DNA from: Actinomycetales bacterium
GTDB taxonomy: Bacteria > Actinomycetota > Actinomycetes > Actinomycetales > Kineosporiaceae
Direction of reading: 5' to 3'
Assembly (NCBI GenBank): GCA_012719445.1
Contig: JAAYAH010000029.1
Location: 1 to 38,461 of the forward strand
DNA length: 38,461 bases
Shown: positions 25,403-34,013 of the stretch, piece after piece
Layout of the letters: each line of letters starts with the position of its first letter
Position numbering within the stretch: position 1 is the stretch's first letter
Position numbers and translations under genes: made by a program
The notes under the pieces: generated by a model
Seen by the model: the letters and a program-made list of their open reading frames with translations, nothing else
Database searches by the model: none
Told to the model about the DNA's origin: nothing

Positions 25403-27322
25403 ATGGAGCAGACACCCGCTCGCCCCGTCCTCGCCGTGGTCACCGGGGTCGAGGAGTACCAGACGCGCCTCCTCAGGGGGATCGGGGCCGGCCTCGTCCC
25501 CCACGGCGTCCCGCTGCTCGTCCACGCCAACGACCCGTCGGTCAACAGCGTCCCCCCGCTGCTGCGGCGGCTGCTGCACGCCGGCGGCTTCAGCGGGATC
25601 GTCACCGCGCCGGGAGTCACCACGGAGGAGGAGCGCCAGCTCATCGAGCTCCTGGACACGCTCGACCTGCCGGTCGTGCACATCGGGCAGGACGTCCCCG
25701 ACGCGATCACCGTCCACGCCGACAACGTCGCCGGGATGAGGGCCCTCATGGCCCACCTGCTCGACGAGTGCGGGGCCAGGAACCCGGCCATGGTGCGGGG
25801 TATGGCCCACCAGCCGGACGCGGCGACCCGGGAGCAGGTGTTCCGGGACGAGCTCCGGCGTCGGGGGATCTCCGTCCAGGAGGAGCTGATCGTCGACGGG
25901 CGGTCGACCTACGACCACGCGTACGAGGCGACGAGGGCGCTGTTCGGCGAGCACCGCGACATCGACGTCGTCGTCGCGGTCAACGACTCGTCCGCCTTCG
26001 GGGTCCTCGACGCGCTGACGGACATGGGCTACGAGGTCCCGGCCGACGTGATGGTGACCGGGTTCGACGACGACCCGGCCGCCGCCCTGCACTGGCCGGG
26101 GCTGACGACGATCGACCAGGACGTCGAGGGGCAGGGCCGGCTCGCCGCGGCGCTGCTCATGGAAGAGATCACCGGGCACCGGGCGGATCGCGGCCGGGTG
26201 GTCCCGTCCCGGCTCGTCGTCCGCGGCTCCACGCAGCCCGGGGGCGACCGGGGGGGTGACCGGCTCGCCGAGGCCCACGCCATGAACCGGGCCATCCAGG
26301 GCCACGTTGCCGCCCGGGACGCCGTGCTCGGTCTCAACCGGGTGATGAACCGGTGCCGGTCCATGGACCGGGTCGCCACCGCCCTGGCGTCACGCCTCGA
26401 CAACCTCGGCATCCGCCGCTGCTTCCTCGCCGTCTACGAGTCGGTCGGCAGCGAGATCCCGGTCACCGGCGAGCGCGCCCGCCTCATCCTCGACTACCGC
26501 GACGGGAAGACGACACCGGTCGACGACGAGGTCTTCCCGACGCACCAACTGCTCCCGGAGCCGCTGCGGACCGAGCTGCAGCAGGGGATGATCGTCCTGC
26601 AGCCGCTGTCCGGTCTGGACCGGGATCTCGGGTACGTGCTCTACGAGCAGGTGCGCGGGGTGACCCGGGTGGCCGAGGCACTGCGCCACGACCTGTCGCG
26701 CACCCTCGACTCGGTGGCCAGCACGCAGTCGCTGGAGGACCACGCCGCGACGCTGGAGGCGCTGGTCGCCCAGCGGACCCAGGAGCTCAAGCGGGCCAAC
26801 GCCGAGCTGCAGCGCTCGCTCATGGTCGACGGCCTCACCCGGATCGCCAACCGGATCGCCTTCGAGCGCCACCTCGAGGCCCAGTGGAAGGAACTGGACG
26901 GCCGCGAACTGGCGTTGCTCATCCTCGACGTCGACCTGTTCAAGGCCTACAACGACCGGTACGGGCACGTGCACGGCGACGAGGCGCTGAAGATCGTCGC
27001 CTCCTGCCTCCAGGAGTCCGCACGGCACCCCGGCGACCTGGCCACCCGGTACGGGGGCGAGGAGTTCGCGGTGGTGCTCCCGGACAGCGGCGTCGAGGCG
27101 GCCTCGGCCGTGGCGACCCGGTTCCGCGCCCTCCTCGCCGAGGCCGCCATCCCGCACAGTGCGTCCTCGGTCGCCCCCGTGGTCACCGCCAGCATCGGCA
27201 TCGCCGTCGCCAGGGTGCGTCCGGGGCTCAGCCTCGCGGTCGTGGTCAACGCCGCAGACCAGGCCCTGTACCGGGCCAAGGCCCTCGGCCGGAACCGGAT
27301 CGCCTTCGCCGACCGGATCTGA
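25403..27322 (+). CDS. LacI-type sensor / GAF-like / diguanylate cyclase fusion
   Basis: A 639-residue soluble protein. Residues about 8-285 form a periplasmic-binding-protein-like domain of the LacI/GalR class (VLAVVTGVEEYQTRLLRGI, GIVTAPGV, DIDVVVAVNDSSAFGVLDAL, VMVTGFDDDPAAAL, TTIDQDVEGQGRLAAALL). It has neither an N-terminal HTH nor a signal peptide, so it should sense a sugar-like or other small ligand in the cytoplasm. Residues about 300-430 look GAF-like. A coiled coil near 445-472 leads to a GGDEF domain with an intact catalytic motif GGEEF at 551-555, so diguanylate cyclase activity is expected. The inhibitory RxxD site reads H-P-G-D, losing its Arg. The start is ATG 25403; the AGGAG before it is close (about two bases), so a start further upstream is possible. 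Confidence 0.9.
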   Translation: MEQTPARPVLAVVTGVEEYQTRLLRGIGAGLVPHGVPLLVHANDPSVNSVPPLLRRLLHAGGFSGIVTAPGVTTEEERQLIELLDTLDLPVVHIGQDVPDAITVHADNVAGMRALMAHLLDECGARNPAMVRGMAHQPDAATREQVFRDELRRRGISVQEELIVDGRSTYDHAYEATRALFGEHRDIDVVVAVNDSSAFGVLDALTDMGYEVPADVMVTGFDDDPAAALHWPGLTTIDQDVEGQGRLAAALLMEEITGHRADRGRVVPSRLVVRGSTQPGGDRGGDRLAEAHAMNRAIQGHVAARDAVLGLNRVMNRCRSMDRVATALASRLDNLGIRRCFLAVYESVGSEIPVTGERARLILDYRDGKTTPVDDEVFPTHQLLPEPLRTELQQGMIVLQPLSGLDRDLGYVLYEQVRGVTRVAEALRHDLSRTLDSVASTQSLEDHAATLEALVAQRTQELKRANAELQRSLMVDGLTRIANRIAFERHLEAQWKELDGRELALLILDVDLFKAYNDRYGHVHGDEALKIVASCLQESARHPGDLATRYGGEEFAVVLPDSGVEAASAVATRFRALLAEAAIPHSASSVAPVVTASIGIAVARVRPGLSLAVVVNAADQALYRAKALGRNRIAFADRI

Positions 27323-27408
27323 CGGTCGTGCCACGCCCGGAGCCGATCACGGGCCGGGCCGCTCCCGCCACGTGGGCGACGACGTGCCGGCCGGGTCGGG
27401 GCGGCGGC

Positions 27409-29160
27409 TCAGTCCAGGTAGTCGCGCAGGACCTGGGAGCGGCTCGGGTGGCGCAGCTTCGACATGGTCTTGGACTCGATCTGCCGGATCCGCTCCCGGG
27501 TGACCCCGTAGACCTTCCCGATCTCGTCGAGGGTCTTCGGCTGGCCGTCGGTGAGGCCGAACCGCATCGAGACCACGCCGGCCTCGCGCTCGGACAGGGT
27601 GTCCAGCACCGAGTGCAGCTGCTCCTGGAGCAGGGTGAAGCTCACCGCGTCCGCCGGAACCACGGCCTCGGAGTCCTCGATGAGGTCGCCGAACTCGCTG
27701 TCGCCGTCCTCACCGAGCGGGGTGTGCAGGGAGATCGGCTCGCGACCGTACTTCTGGACCTCGATGACCTTCTCCGGGGTCATGTCGAGCTCGCGGGCCA
27801 GCTCCTCCGGGGTCGGCTCGCGGCCGAGGTCCTGCAGCATCTGTCGCTGCACCCGGGCCAGCTTGTTGATGACCTCGACCATGTGCACCGGGATCCGGAT
27901 GGTCCTGGCCTGGTCGGCCATCGCCCGGGTGATCGCCTGCCTGATCCACCAGGTGGCGTAGGTGGAGAACTTGTAGCCCTTGGTGTAGTCGAACTTCTCG
28001 ACCGCCCGGATGAGGCCGAGGTTGCCCTCCTGGATCAGGTCGAGGAACAGCATGCCGCGGCCCGTGTACCGCTTGGCCAGCGAGACCACGAGCCGGAGGT
28101 TCGCCTCCAGCAGGTGGTTCTTGGCCCTGCGCCCGTCCTCGGCGATCCATGCCAGCTCCCGACGCAGCTTGACGTCGAGTCGCTCGCCGGAGTTGAGCTG
28201 CTCCTCGGCGAACAGGCCGGCCTCGATCCGCTTGGCGAGCTCCACCTCCTGCTCGGCGTTGAGGAGGGCCACCTTGCCGATCTGCTTGAGGTAGTCCTTC
28301 ACCGGGTCGGCGGTGGCACCCGCGGTGGCGACCTGCTGGGCGGGAGCGTCGTCGTCGTCGTCGGAGAGGACGAAGGCGTCCTCCTCGACGGGCGCGGCGG
28401 ACTTGCCCTTCTCCTTGCCGCCCTTGCCGGCGGGACCCGGCTCCGGCTCCTCGAGATCCTCGATGACGAGGTCGTCGACCACGAGGTCCTCGACGTCGAC
28501 GTCCGCCGCCTCGGCGTCCAGGTCGGCGTCCGGTTCCCCGGCCGGGCCGTCCTTCGCCTCCGCCGGGTCGCCCGCGGCCTTCTTCGCGGCGGCCCCGCCC
28601 TTCGAGGTCTTCTTCGCAGCAGCCTTCCGGGCGGGCTTCGCCTTCGCCGCGGCGCCGGCGGGCTTCCGGGAGCCGGTGGCCTCGGGCGCGGTCGGCTCCT
28701 CGTCGGCCGCCACGGCCTCGACGGCGGCGGTCTCCTCCGCAGCGGCCTTCCGGCGGCTTCCCTTCGCGGTCTTCGTCGTCCGCGCGGTCGTCGACCGGGT
28801 CGTGGCCCCGCCGGTGTCCGGGGACTCCGGCTCCCCCTCGGCCGCGGGAGGGGCCGCCTTCGCCCTGGCCTTGGGACGGCGGGCCGTCGAGGCGGAGGCC
28901 GTGGCCGCGGAACGGGTGCTGGACGCCGGGACAGCCCGGCGGGACGCGCCCTCCGCCGGGATGGCGACGGTCACGCCGGCATCGTCGAGTGCCCTCAGCA
29001 CCGCTTTCATCCGCGGCATCGGCACCGCGGCCTGCTCGCAGGCGGTGCGCAGAGCCTGCGCGTCCACGCTGCCTCGGGTGGAACCGAGACGCAGCAGCTC
29101 CTGGAGCGCCGGGTGGCTGAACTCAGGGGGAAGAGGCCGGGAGGTCGGAACCGACGACAC
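27409..29160 (-). CDS. sigA: Primary RNA polymerase sigma factor (SigA/HrdB/RpoD)
   Basis: A 583-residue group 1 sigma-70. The N-terminal 65 residues form a region 1.1-like domain. Residues about 70-275 are Lys/Ala/Glu/Asp-rich low complexity, typical of actinobacterial HrdB. Region 1.2 is [21 protein letters not shown]. Region 2 is complete ([57 protein letters not shown]). Region 4.2 ends the protein ([20 protein letters not shown], then [17 protein letters not shown]). GTG 29160 lies six bases after GAAAGG and is preferred over TTG 29166. A possible TTGACC -35 box lies at 29263-29268 without a good -10. The gene converges with the LacI/GGDEF gene. Confidence 0.97.
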   Translation of the reverse strand: MSSVPTSRPLPPEFSHPALQELLRLGSTRGSVDAQALRTACEQAAVPMPRMKAVLRALDDAGVTVAIPAEGASRRAVPASSTRSAATASASTARRPKARAKAAPPAAEGEPESPDTGGATTRSTTARTTKTAKGSRRKAAAEETAAVEAVAADEEPTAPEATGSRKPAGAAAKAKPARKAAAKKTSKGGAAAKKAAGDPAEAKDGPAGEPDADLDAEAADVDVEDLVVDDLVIEDLEEPEPGPAGKGGKEKGKSAAPVEEDAFVLSDDDDDAPAQQVATAGATADPVKDYLKQIGKVALLNAEQEVELAKRIEAGLFAEEQLNSGERLDVKLRRELAWIAEDGRRAKNHLLEANLRLVVSLAKRYTGRGMLFLDLIQEGNLGLIRAVEKFDYTKGYKFSTYATWWIRQAITRAMADQARTIRIPVHMVEVINKLARVQRQMLQDLGREPTPEELARELDMTPEKVIEVQKYGREPISLHTPLGEDGDSEFGDLIEDSEAVVPADAVSFTLLQEQLHSVLDTLSEREAGVVSMRFGLTDGQPKTLDEIGKVYGVTRERIRQIESKTMSKLRHPSRSQVLRDYLD

Positions 29161-29350
29161 GGACAACCTTTCGTCGACACGTTGTGGGCGCCCCGGGCCG
29201 GGACGTCGCGGGTGGTCTGCAGTGGCAACGGAACCAGGGCCGGATCAATGCCCGAACCCCGCGGTCAACTCTCCATTCTGGCACGATCCCGGAACTGGTC
29301 GCGCCCAGCCCGTCCCCGCGGGGTCGCCGGGCCGCTCCGTCGACGACGGG

Positions 29351-29749
29351 TCAGGACGTCGCCTTGACCGCGAGCACCGGGCAGTGCGCCTCGAGCAGGA
29401 CCCGCTGGGCGTTGGAGCCCAGGATGAGCTTGCCCACCGGCGACCTGCGGCGCAGGCCGATGACGATGACCTGGGCGTCCACGTCCTGGGCGACGGAGAG
29501 CAGGTCGTCAGCCAGCTCCGTGCCCTCGGGCAGGTCGCGGACCTCGTGGGCGACCCCGGCCGCGTCGAGCTCCGACCGGACGGCCGCCAGTTCCTCCTCG
29601 GTCCTGGCCAGCTCCGCGGCGTCGACGTCTCCGCCGTGGTCGGAGTTCACCACGACGAGGCCAGTTCCCCGCAGCCGGCACTCGCCGGCAGCCCGGCGCA
29701 GCGCCGCTCTGCCCTCCGGAGTCGCCACGTACCCGACCACGACGGCCAT
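29351..29749 (-). CDS. Universal stress protein (UspA family)
   Basis: A 132-residue single UspA domain. ATG 29749 follows AGGAGGG by about seven bases. The first strand is AVVVGYVATPEGRAALRRAA. The segment DAQVIVIGLRRRSPVGKLILGSNAQRVLLEAHCPVLAVK, split over its last three strands, carries the G-x-R-R-R-S-P-V-G-K-L-x-L-G-S signature of ATP-binding members. It lies between metX and sigA on the same strand, 123 bp after metX. UspA proteins are cytoplasmic and linked to stress or dormancy; the specific role is unknown. Confidence 0.92.
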   Translation of the reverse strand: MAVVVGYVATPEGRAALRRAAGECRLRGTGLVVVNSDHGGDVDAAELARTEEELAAVRSELDAAGVAHEVRDLPEGTELADDLLSVAQDVDAQVIVIGLRRRSPVGKLILGSNAQRVLLEAHCPVLAVKATS

Positions 29750-29872
29750 CCGCCAGCCCTCCTTGTGCGCCTGTCCGGACCCGGTGCACCACGACCACAC
29801 CTCAGCCGGTGAACCTACCCGATCGCCCACCGGTCCGCCGCCGAGCCCCGCCGTCGGGCGGCCGGGTCGGCC

Positions 29873-31042
29873 TCAGGGACGGGACAGGACGCGATCACCC
29901 AGCAGATCGTCGACGACGGACCCGACGGCCTCGGTCTCGATGAGGAAGGCGTCGTGGCCGAACGGCGAGCTGATCACCCTGACCGACCCGGCGTCCGGGA
30001 TCCCCGCGGCGATCTCGCGGTTGAGTTCGACGGGGTAGAGCCGGTCGGAGTCGACGGCCACAACGGCGCTGCGCGCGGTGACCCGGCACAGGGCGTTGGC
30101 GACACCCCCGCGACCACGGCCGACGTCGTGGGAGTTCATCGCCTCGGTGAGCACGACGTAGGAGTTGGCGTCGAACCGGTGGACGAGCTTGTCCGCGTGG
30201 TGGTCCAGGTAGGACTCGACGGCGTACCGACCACCGTCGCCCAGGGGGTTCTCCCCGGTCTGGGACTTGCGACCGAACCGGAGGTTGAGCTCGTCCGCGG
30301 CCCGGTAGGTGGTGTGCGCGATCCGACGCGCGACCCCGAGCCCCAGGTGCGGGCCGGTGCCGGGAGCCGCGTCGTAGTAGTCCCCGCCGCGGAAGCCGGG
30401 GTCGGCCCGGACGGCGGCCAGCTGCGACGCGCACCAGGCGATCTGGTCGCCCGTCGCGGCGGCGCAGGCGGCCAGCACCAGCAGCCGCTCGACCCGCCCG
30501 GGACAGGTGACGGCCCACTCCAGCGCCCGCATCCCGCCCATCGACCCGCCGAGGACCAGCGCCCAGCGGTCGACGCCCAGCCGGTCGGCGAAGGCTGCCT
30601 CGGCCCGGACCAGGTCGCGGATGGTGAGGAACGGGAACCGACTCCCCCACGGCCGGCCGTCTGGGGCCGTCGACGCCGGACCGGTGGTGCCCTGGCAGCC
30701 GCCGAGCACGTTCGGCGCGACGACGAACCAGGTCCTGGTGTCGATCGGGCGGCCGGGACCGACCAGCCCCTCCCACCAGCCAGGGGTGGGGTGCCCGGGA
30801 CCGGCCGGTCCGACGACGTGGCTGTCCCCGGTGAGCGCGTGCAGCAGGAGCACCGCGTTGTCCCGGGCAGGGGACAGCCGCCCCCAGGTCTCGTAGGCGA
30901 CCCGCACCCGTGGGAGGACCCCGCCTGCCTCGAGGCGGACCTCCCCGAGGTCGAGGAAGCGCCGGTCGCCGGGATGGCCGTCCTCCGGCCACGCCCCCGT
31001 CACCGGGGGCGTGGCCGGCCCGACCGCGATCGCCGCCGTCAT
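29873..31042 (-). CDS. metX: Homoserine O-acetyltransferase
   Basis: A 389-residue alpha/beta-hydrolase-fold enzyme that acetylates homoserine for methionine synthesis. Conserved parts are AYETWGRLSPARDNAVLLLHALTGDSHV (first half of the oxyanion region), NVLGGCQGTTGP, and the nucleophile elbow GGSMGGM with Ser 167. Later come SYLDHHADKLVHRFDANSYVVLTEAMNSHDVG (split between helices), the catalytic Asp in VDSDRLYP and His in FGHDAFL. The gene lies 57 bp after metY on the same strand, forming a metY-metX operon. The good ribosome binding site GGAGGA is 23 bases upstream and belongs to a six-codon ORF whose stop overlaps this ATG, so coupling is likely. A start further inside the gene is the alternative. 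Confidence 0.95.
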   Translation of the reverse strand: MTAAIAVGPATPPVTGAWPEDGHPGDRRFLDLGEVRLEAGGVLPRVRVAYETWGRLSPARDNAVLLLHALTGDSHVVGPAGPGHPTPGWWEGLVGPGRPIDTRTWFVVAPNVLGGCQGTTGPASTAPDGRPWGSRFPFLTIRDLVRAEAAFADRLGVDRWALVLGGSMGGMRALEWAVTCPGRVERLLVLAACAAATGDQIAWCASQLAAVRADPGFRGGDYYDAAPGTGPHLGLGVARRIAHTTYRAADELNLRFGRKSQTGENPLGDGGRYAVESYLDHHADKLVHRFDANSYVVLTEAMNSHDVGRGRGGVANALCRVTARSAVVAVDSDRLYPVELNREIAAGIPDAGSVRVISSPFGHDAFLIETEAVGSVVDDLLGDRVLSRP

Positions 31043-31059
31043 CGGACGGCCTGGTCCAT
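31039..31059 (-). CDS. Six-codon minicistron overlapping the metX start
   Basis: GGAGGA lies five to six bases before ATG 31059. The frame encodes MDQAVR and its TGA overlaps the metX ATG as ATGA (31039-31042). MetX itself lacks a ribosome binding site at normal spacing. Ribosomes terminating here could restart at metX. The reading is based on layout only. Confidence 0.45.
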   Translation of the reverse strand: MDQAVR

Positions 31060-31099
31060 GCGTGTCCTCCGCGTCGTCGCCTCGGGTGCGCCCGCTGCG

Positions 31100-32416
31100 T
31101 CAGGCGCCCTTCGCCGCCCGGAAGCCGGTCTCCAGGTCGGCCAGGATGTCGTCGATGTGCTCGATGCCGACCGACAGCCGGATCAGGCCGGGGGTCACCC
31201 CGGTGGTCGCCTGCTCCTCGGGGCTGAGCTGGCTGTGGGTGGTGGACGCCGGGTGGATCACGAGGCTGCGCACGTCCCCGATGTTGGCCACGTGGCTGTG
31301 CAGCCGCAGGGCGTCGACGAACCGCTTGCCCGCCTCGATCCCGCCCACGATCTCGAAGGCCAGCACGGCGCCCGTCCCCTTCGGTGCGTACTTGCGCCCC
31401 CGCTCGTACCACGGGCTCGACGGGAGTCCGGCGTAGCTCACGCTCTCGACCTCGTCCCGCCCGGCCAGCCACTCGGCGACCCGCTGGGCATTGGCCACGT
31501 GCCGCTCCACCCGCAGGCTGAGCGTCTCGATCCCCTGGGCCAGCAGGAAGGCGTTGAACGGCGAGACGGCCGGGCCGAGGTCGCGGAGCAGCTGCAGGCG
31601 GGCCTTGAGGATGTACGCCAGGTTGGCGCCGAAGGCCCCGCCAACCCCGAGGTCACGGGCGTACACCAGGCCGTGGTAGCTCGGGTCCGGCTGGTTGAAG
31701 CCGGGGAATCGGTCCTGCTGGCCGGCGAAGTCGAAGGTGCCGCTGTCGACGATGACCCCGCCGAGGGCCGTGCCGTGCCCGCCGAGGTACTTCGTCGTGG
31801 AGTGGACCACGATGTCGGCCCCCCACTCGATCGGCCGGATCAGGTACGGGGTGGCCACGGTGTTGTCGATGATCAGCGGGACGCCCACCTCGTGGGCCAG
31901 GGTTGCCACGGCCTCGATGTCCAGGATGTCCTGCTTGGGGTTGGAGATGCTCTCGCCGAAGAACGCCTTGGTGTTCGGCCTGACCGCGGCCCGCCAGGAG
32001 GCGATGTCGTCGGGGTCCTCCACGAAGGACACCTGGACGCCCAGCTTCGGCAGGTTGTAGTGGAGCAGGTTGTAGGTCCCGCCGTAGAGGCTGGGGCTGG
32101 CCACCACGTGGTCGCCCGCCTCGGCGACGTTGAGGATCGACAGCGTCACGGCCGCCTGCCCGCTGGCGACCAGCAGGGCGCCGACCCCGCCCTCGAGGTC
32201 GGCGAGGCGCTTCTCGACCACGTCGGTGGTGGGGTTCATGAGCCGGGTGTAGATGTTGCCGAGCTCCTTGAGGGCGAAGAGGTTCGCCGCGTGCTCGGCG
32301 TCCCGGAACACGTAGGACGTGGTCTGGTAGATGGGCAGCGCCCGGGCGCCGGTCTCGGCGTCGGGGGTCTGGCCGGCGTGGATCTGACGGGTCTCGAACG
32401 ACCAACCACTGGTCAC
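31100..32416 (-). CDS. metY: O-acetylhomoserine sulfhydrylase (aminocarboxypropyltransferase)
   Basis: A 438-residue PLP enzyme of the Cys/Met metabolism family. Visible landmarks are FETRQIHAGQTPDAETGARALPIYQTTSYVF at the N-terminus (split by a turn), YTRLMNPTTDVVEKRLADLEGG, and the Asp of the PLP pocket in IIDNTVATPYL. The Schiff-base Lys 209 is in VHSTTKYLGGHG. The pattern TRLMNPTTDVVE and the length over 420 favour MetY over cystathionine gamma-synthase (about 390). It uses sulfide and O-acetylhomoserine to make homocysteine. GTG 32416 follows AGGAG by seven bases. A SAM-IV riboswitch and a short leader ORF lie in its 5' region, so it should be repressed when S-adenosylmethionine is plentiful. 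Confidence 0.96.
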   Translation of the reverse strand: MTSGWSFETRQIHAGQTPDAETGARALPIYQTTSYVFRDAEHAANLFALKELGNIYTRLMNPTTDVVEKRLADLEGGVGALLVASGQAAVTLSILNVAEAGDHVVASPSLYGGTYNLLHYNLPKLGVQVSFVEDPDDIASWRAAVRPNTKAFFGESISNPKQDILDIEAVATLAHEVGVPLIIDNTVATPYLIRPIEWGADIVVHSTTKYLGGHGTALGGVIVDSGTFDFAGQQDRFPGFNQPDPSYHGLVYARDLGVGGAFGANLAYILKARLQLLRDLGPAVSPFNAFLLAQGIETLSLRVERHVANAQRVAEWLAGRDEVESVSYAGLPSSPWYERGRKYAPKGTGAVLAFEIVGGIEAGKRFVDALRLHSHVANIGDVRSLVIHPASTTHSQLSPEEQATTGVTPGLIRLSVGIEHIDDILADLETGFRAAKGA

Positions 32417-32539
32417 GAAGGTCTCCTGGAGGTGGACGGGCGGGCCGTCGCGGCCTCGCCCGGCGGCATCTTCCGCTGGGGGGGTTGCGAGTTGGCCACC
32501 ATCACGTCGGTGACGGCGAGGACCGCCTGACGGCTGGCG

Positions 32540-32561
32540 CCGGGAGCACCGTCGCTCCCGG
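32540..32561 (-). other. 8-bp hairpin in the metY leader
   Basis: CCGGGAGC-N6-GCTCCCGG lies between the leader ORF and metY. It could be an attenuator stem responding to translation of the leader ORF, or a simple structural element. No T tract follows. Confidence 0.4.
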
Positions 32562-32584
32562 TCAGGACAGGACGGTCAGGAGCG

Positions 32585-32608
32585 TCACGGGCACATTCGC
32601 TGGATCAC
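32585..32608 (-). CDS. Seven-codon leader ORF between riboswitch and metY
   Basis: A perfect AAGGAGG (32624-32618) stands nine bases before GTG 32608. The ORF encodes MIQRMCP and stops at 32585, about 170 bases before metY. It contains an internal Met and a Cys, the amino acids closest to the product pathway, which suits a leader peptide. The ribosome binding site lies just after the riboswitch aptamer and could be masked by it. No homologue is recognised. Confidence 0.45.
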   Translation of the reverse strand: MIQRMCP

Positions 32609-32643
32609 GGGTAACGGCCTCCTTCGGACGGGGCCCCGCCGTG

Positions 32644-32759
32644 GGCCCGCGCTTGCCTTCCGCCACCTCGGCGGAAGGCCTGGTCATCACCCGGGGCACC
32701 CCACCGCGGTGGAGGGTTGCCGACCAGCGAGCCGGGGCTTGGTGCTGGTGCTCTTGACC
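32644..32759 (-). ncRNA. SAM-IV riboswitch
   Basis: The minus-strand RNA closely follows the SAM-IV aptamer. GGTCA (start) pairs with TGACC to close P1. CCAGC pairs with GCTGG (P2) around GCCCCGG. The conserved CGGCAACCCTCC leads to the small hairpin CCACCGCGGTGG, then GGGGTGCCCCGGGTGATGACC (split between pseudoknot and P1 strands). A 10-bp hairpin with a five-base loop (32655-32679) follows, then the conserved end GGCAAGCGCGGG. It binds S-adenosylmethionine and controls the metY-metX operon. The stem GGGCCC-N6-GGGCCC (32631-32648) shares bases with the aptamer end and could be the competing structure. Confidence 0.92.
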
Positions 32760-32766
32760 GCTCTCG

Positions 32767-32795
32767 ATGATAGATCAGCCTAACCAATCTGAACA
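32767..32795 (-). promoter_or_regulatory. Candidate promoter of the riboswitch-metYX transcript
   Basis: On the minus strand TATCAT (32772-32767) is a good -10 placed about seven bases before the first riboswitch base, with TGTTCA (32795-32790) as a weak -35 at 17 bp. An alternative -10, TAGGCT, lies at 32782-32777. The promoter overlaps the last codons of the DUF4192 gene. Confidence 0.5.
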
Positions 32796-33908
32796 GCTGG
32801 TCTCGTCATCCGAGACACCGCCCTGATCGGCCCAGCGTGGCGGGACCGCCTCCTCCAGCAGCAGCCCGACGAGGCGGGCGAGCCGGTGCCCCGGCTCCTC
32901 GGCGACGGCACGTTCGGCGAGCAGCCGGGCCCGCGCCCCGTCGCCGCTCCACCATGCGGCCCAGGCGAGCACCCCGAGCACGTCCGCGCGCCGGCCGGGC
33001 CCGGCCTCCCTGGCTGCCGCGGCCAGCAGGGCCGTTCCCCTCGTCAGCAGCTCCTGGTCAGGGGCTCCGTCGAGCACCGAGCCGGGGACCGGGTGACCCG
33101 TCAGCAGGTCCTCCGGCACCCGGCCCGCCCCGGGGACGAGGGTGAGCAGGACGGCGTCCCGCAGCCGGACGTCCCGCAGCGCGGCGGCGAACCCCGACCG
33201 CGGGGCGACCGCCGTCCCGCCGAGGACCTCCCGCCAGTGAGCCAGCCAGCCCGAGGCGTCGAGCCGGGGATCGCCGAGCGGCTCGGCGGGCCTCGCCTGC
33301 TCCGTCGGTGCCCCGGATCCGGCCGGAGCCGCCGATGCCCCGGATCCCGTCGGAGCCGCCGGCACCTCCTGCTCTCCCGGCTCCCCCGGTCGCGCGGAAC
33401 CGGGAGGGCCACCGGCCGGCTCCACGTCGGCCAGCAGGGTCGCCTCGTCCGGGGCGAGCACCCGCCCCATGGCCACCATCCGGGCGGCGACCTCGCTGGA
33501 CTCGACCTCGGCCAACGGGAGTTCCGGACAGCAGCCGTCGACCGCGCAGCGCAGCGAGCCGAAGGTGCTCGGGCCGACGTACAGCGCCTCGGCCAGCGTC
33601 AGCCCGGCCGCGGACATCACCCCGGCCGCCACGCGGGCGACCCGCCGCGACACCTCGTGGTCCCGGTCCGTGACCGCGATCACGACGGCCGCGTGCGCCC
33701 CCGTCCGCCGGAGGGGACGGACGACGGAGCGGCACACCGCCGTCAGGGTCCGCCGGTCCGCCGCGCCCAGGTCGGCCCGGACCACCAGCCCGGTCCGGCC
33801 GCGGACCCCGTCCAGCCCGATGACGACCACGCTCTCCCTCGGCCGGTACCCGAGCTGGTACCAGGCGAGGGCGACGAGTTCCCGGGGACCGCCACGCACG
33901 ATGGTCAT
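32775..33908 (-). CDS. DUF4192 family protein
   Basis: A 377-residue soluble protein. The N-terminal ~150 residues show the DUF4192 pattern: RGPxELVALAWYQLGYRPRESVVVIGLDG at the start (here with RGGPRELVALAWYQLG), then ADLGAADRRTL and VVIAVTDRDHEVSRRVARVAAGVMSAAGL. A Pro/Ser/Ala-rich linker near 165-205 leads to a helical C-terminal half that includes a TPR-like motif (LGVLAWAAWWSGDGARARLLAERAVAEEPGHRLARLVGLLL, split over its helices). The family is found in Actinobacteria and has no known function. The 3' end of the gene contains the metYX promoter. Confidence 0.9.
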   Translation of the reverse strand: MTIVRGGPRELVALAWYQLGYRPRESVVVIGLDGVRGRTGLVVRADLGAADRRTLTAVCRSVVRPLRRTGAHAAVVIAVTDRDHEVSRRVARVAAGVMSAAGLTLAEALYVGPSTFGSLRCAVDGCCPELPLAEVESSEVAARMVAMGRVLAPDEATLLADVEPAGGPPGSARPGEPGEQEVPAAPTGSGASAAPAGSGAPTEQARPAEPLGDPRLDASGWLAHWREVLGGTAVAPRSGFAAALRDVRLRDAVLLTLVPGAGRVPEDLLTGHPVPGSVLDGAPDQELLTRGTALLAAAAREAGPGRRADVLGVLAWAAWWSGDGARARLLAERAVAEEPGHRLARLVGLLLEEAVPPRWADQGGVSDDETSCSDWLG

Positions 33909-34013
33909 GCCGGGAGGCTGCCGCCCCGCGGGACCGCTCGGAGCCGGTCCCGGCCGGGCTGTGGACGACGTGACGAACGGGGTGCCTGTCGACGACTCGA
34001 GCCCGGTGCCCGG

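Noticed and set aside
26353-29367. 1004-codon plus-strand frame across the end of the LacI/GGDEF gene and sigA.
   Set aside because: It covers the sigma factor on the other strand and has no domain.
32655-32679. 10-bp hairpin after the first riboswitch core read as a terminator.
   Set aside because: Its position and the following GGCAAGCGCGGG match the distal part of the SAM-IV aptamer, so it is part of the ligand-binding RNA.
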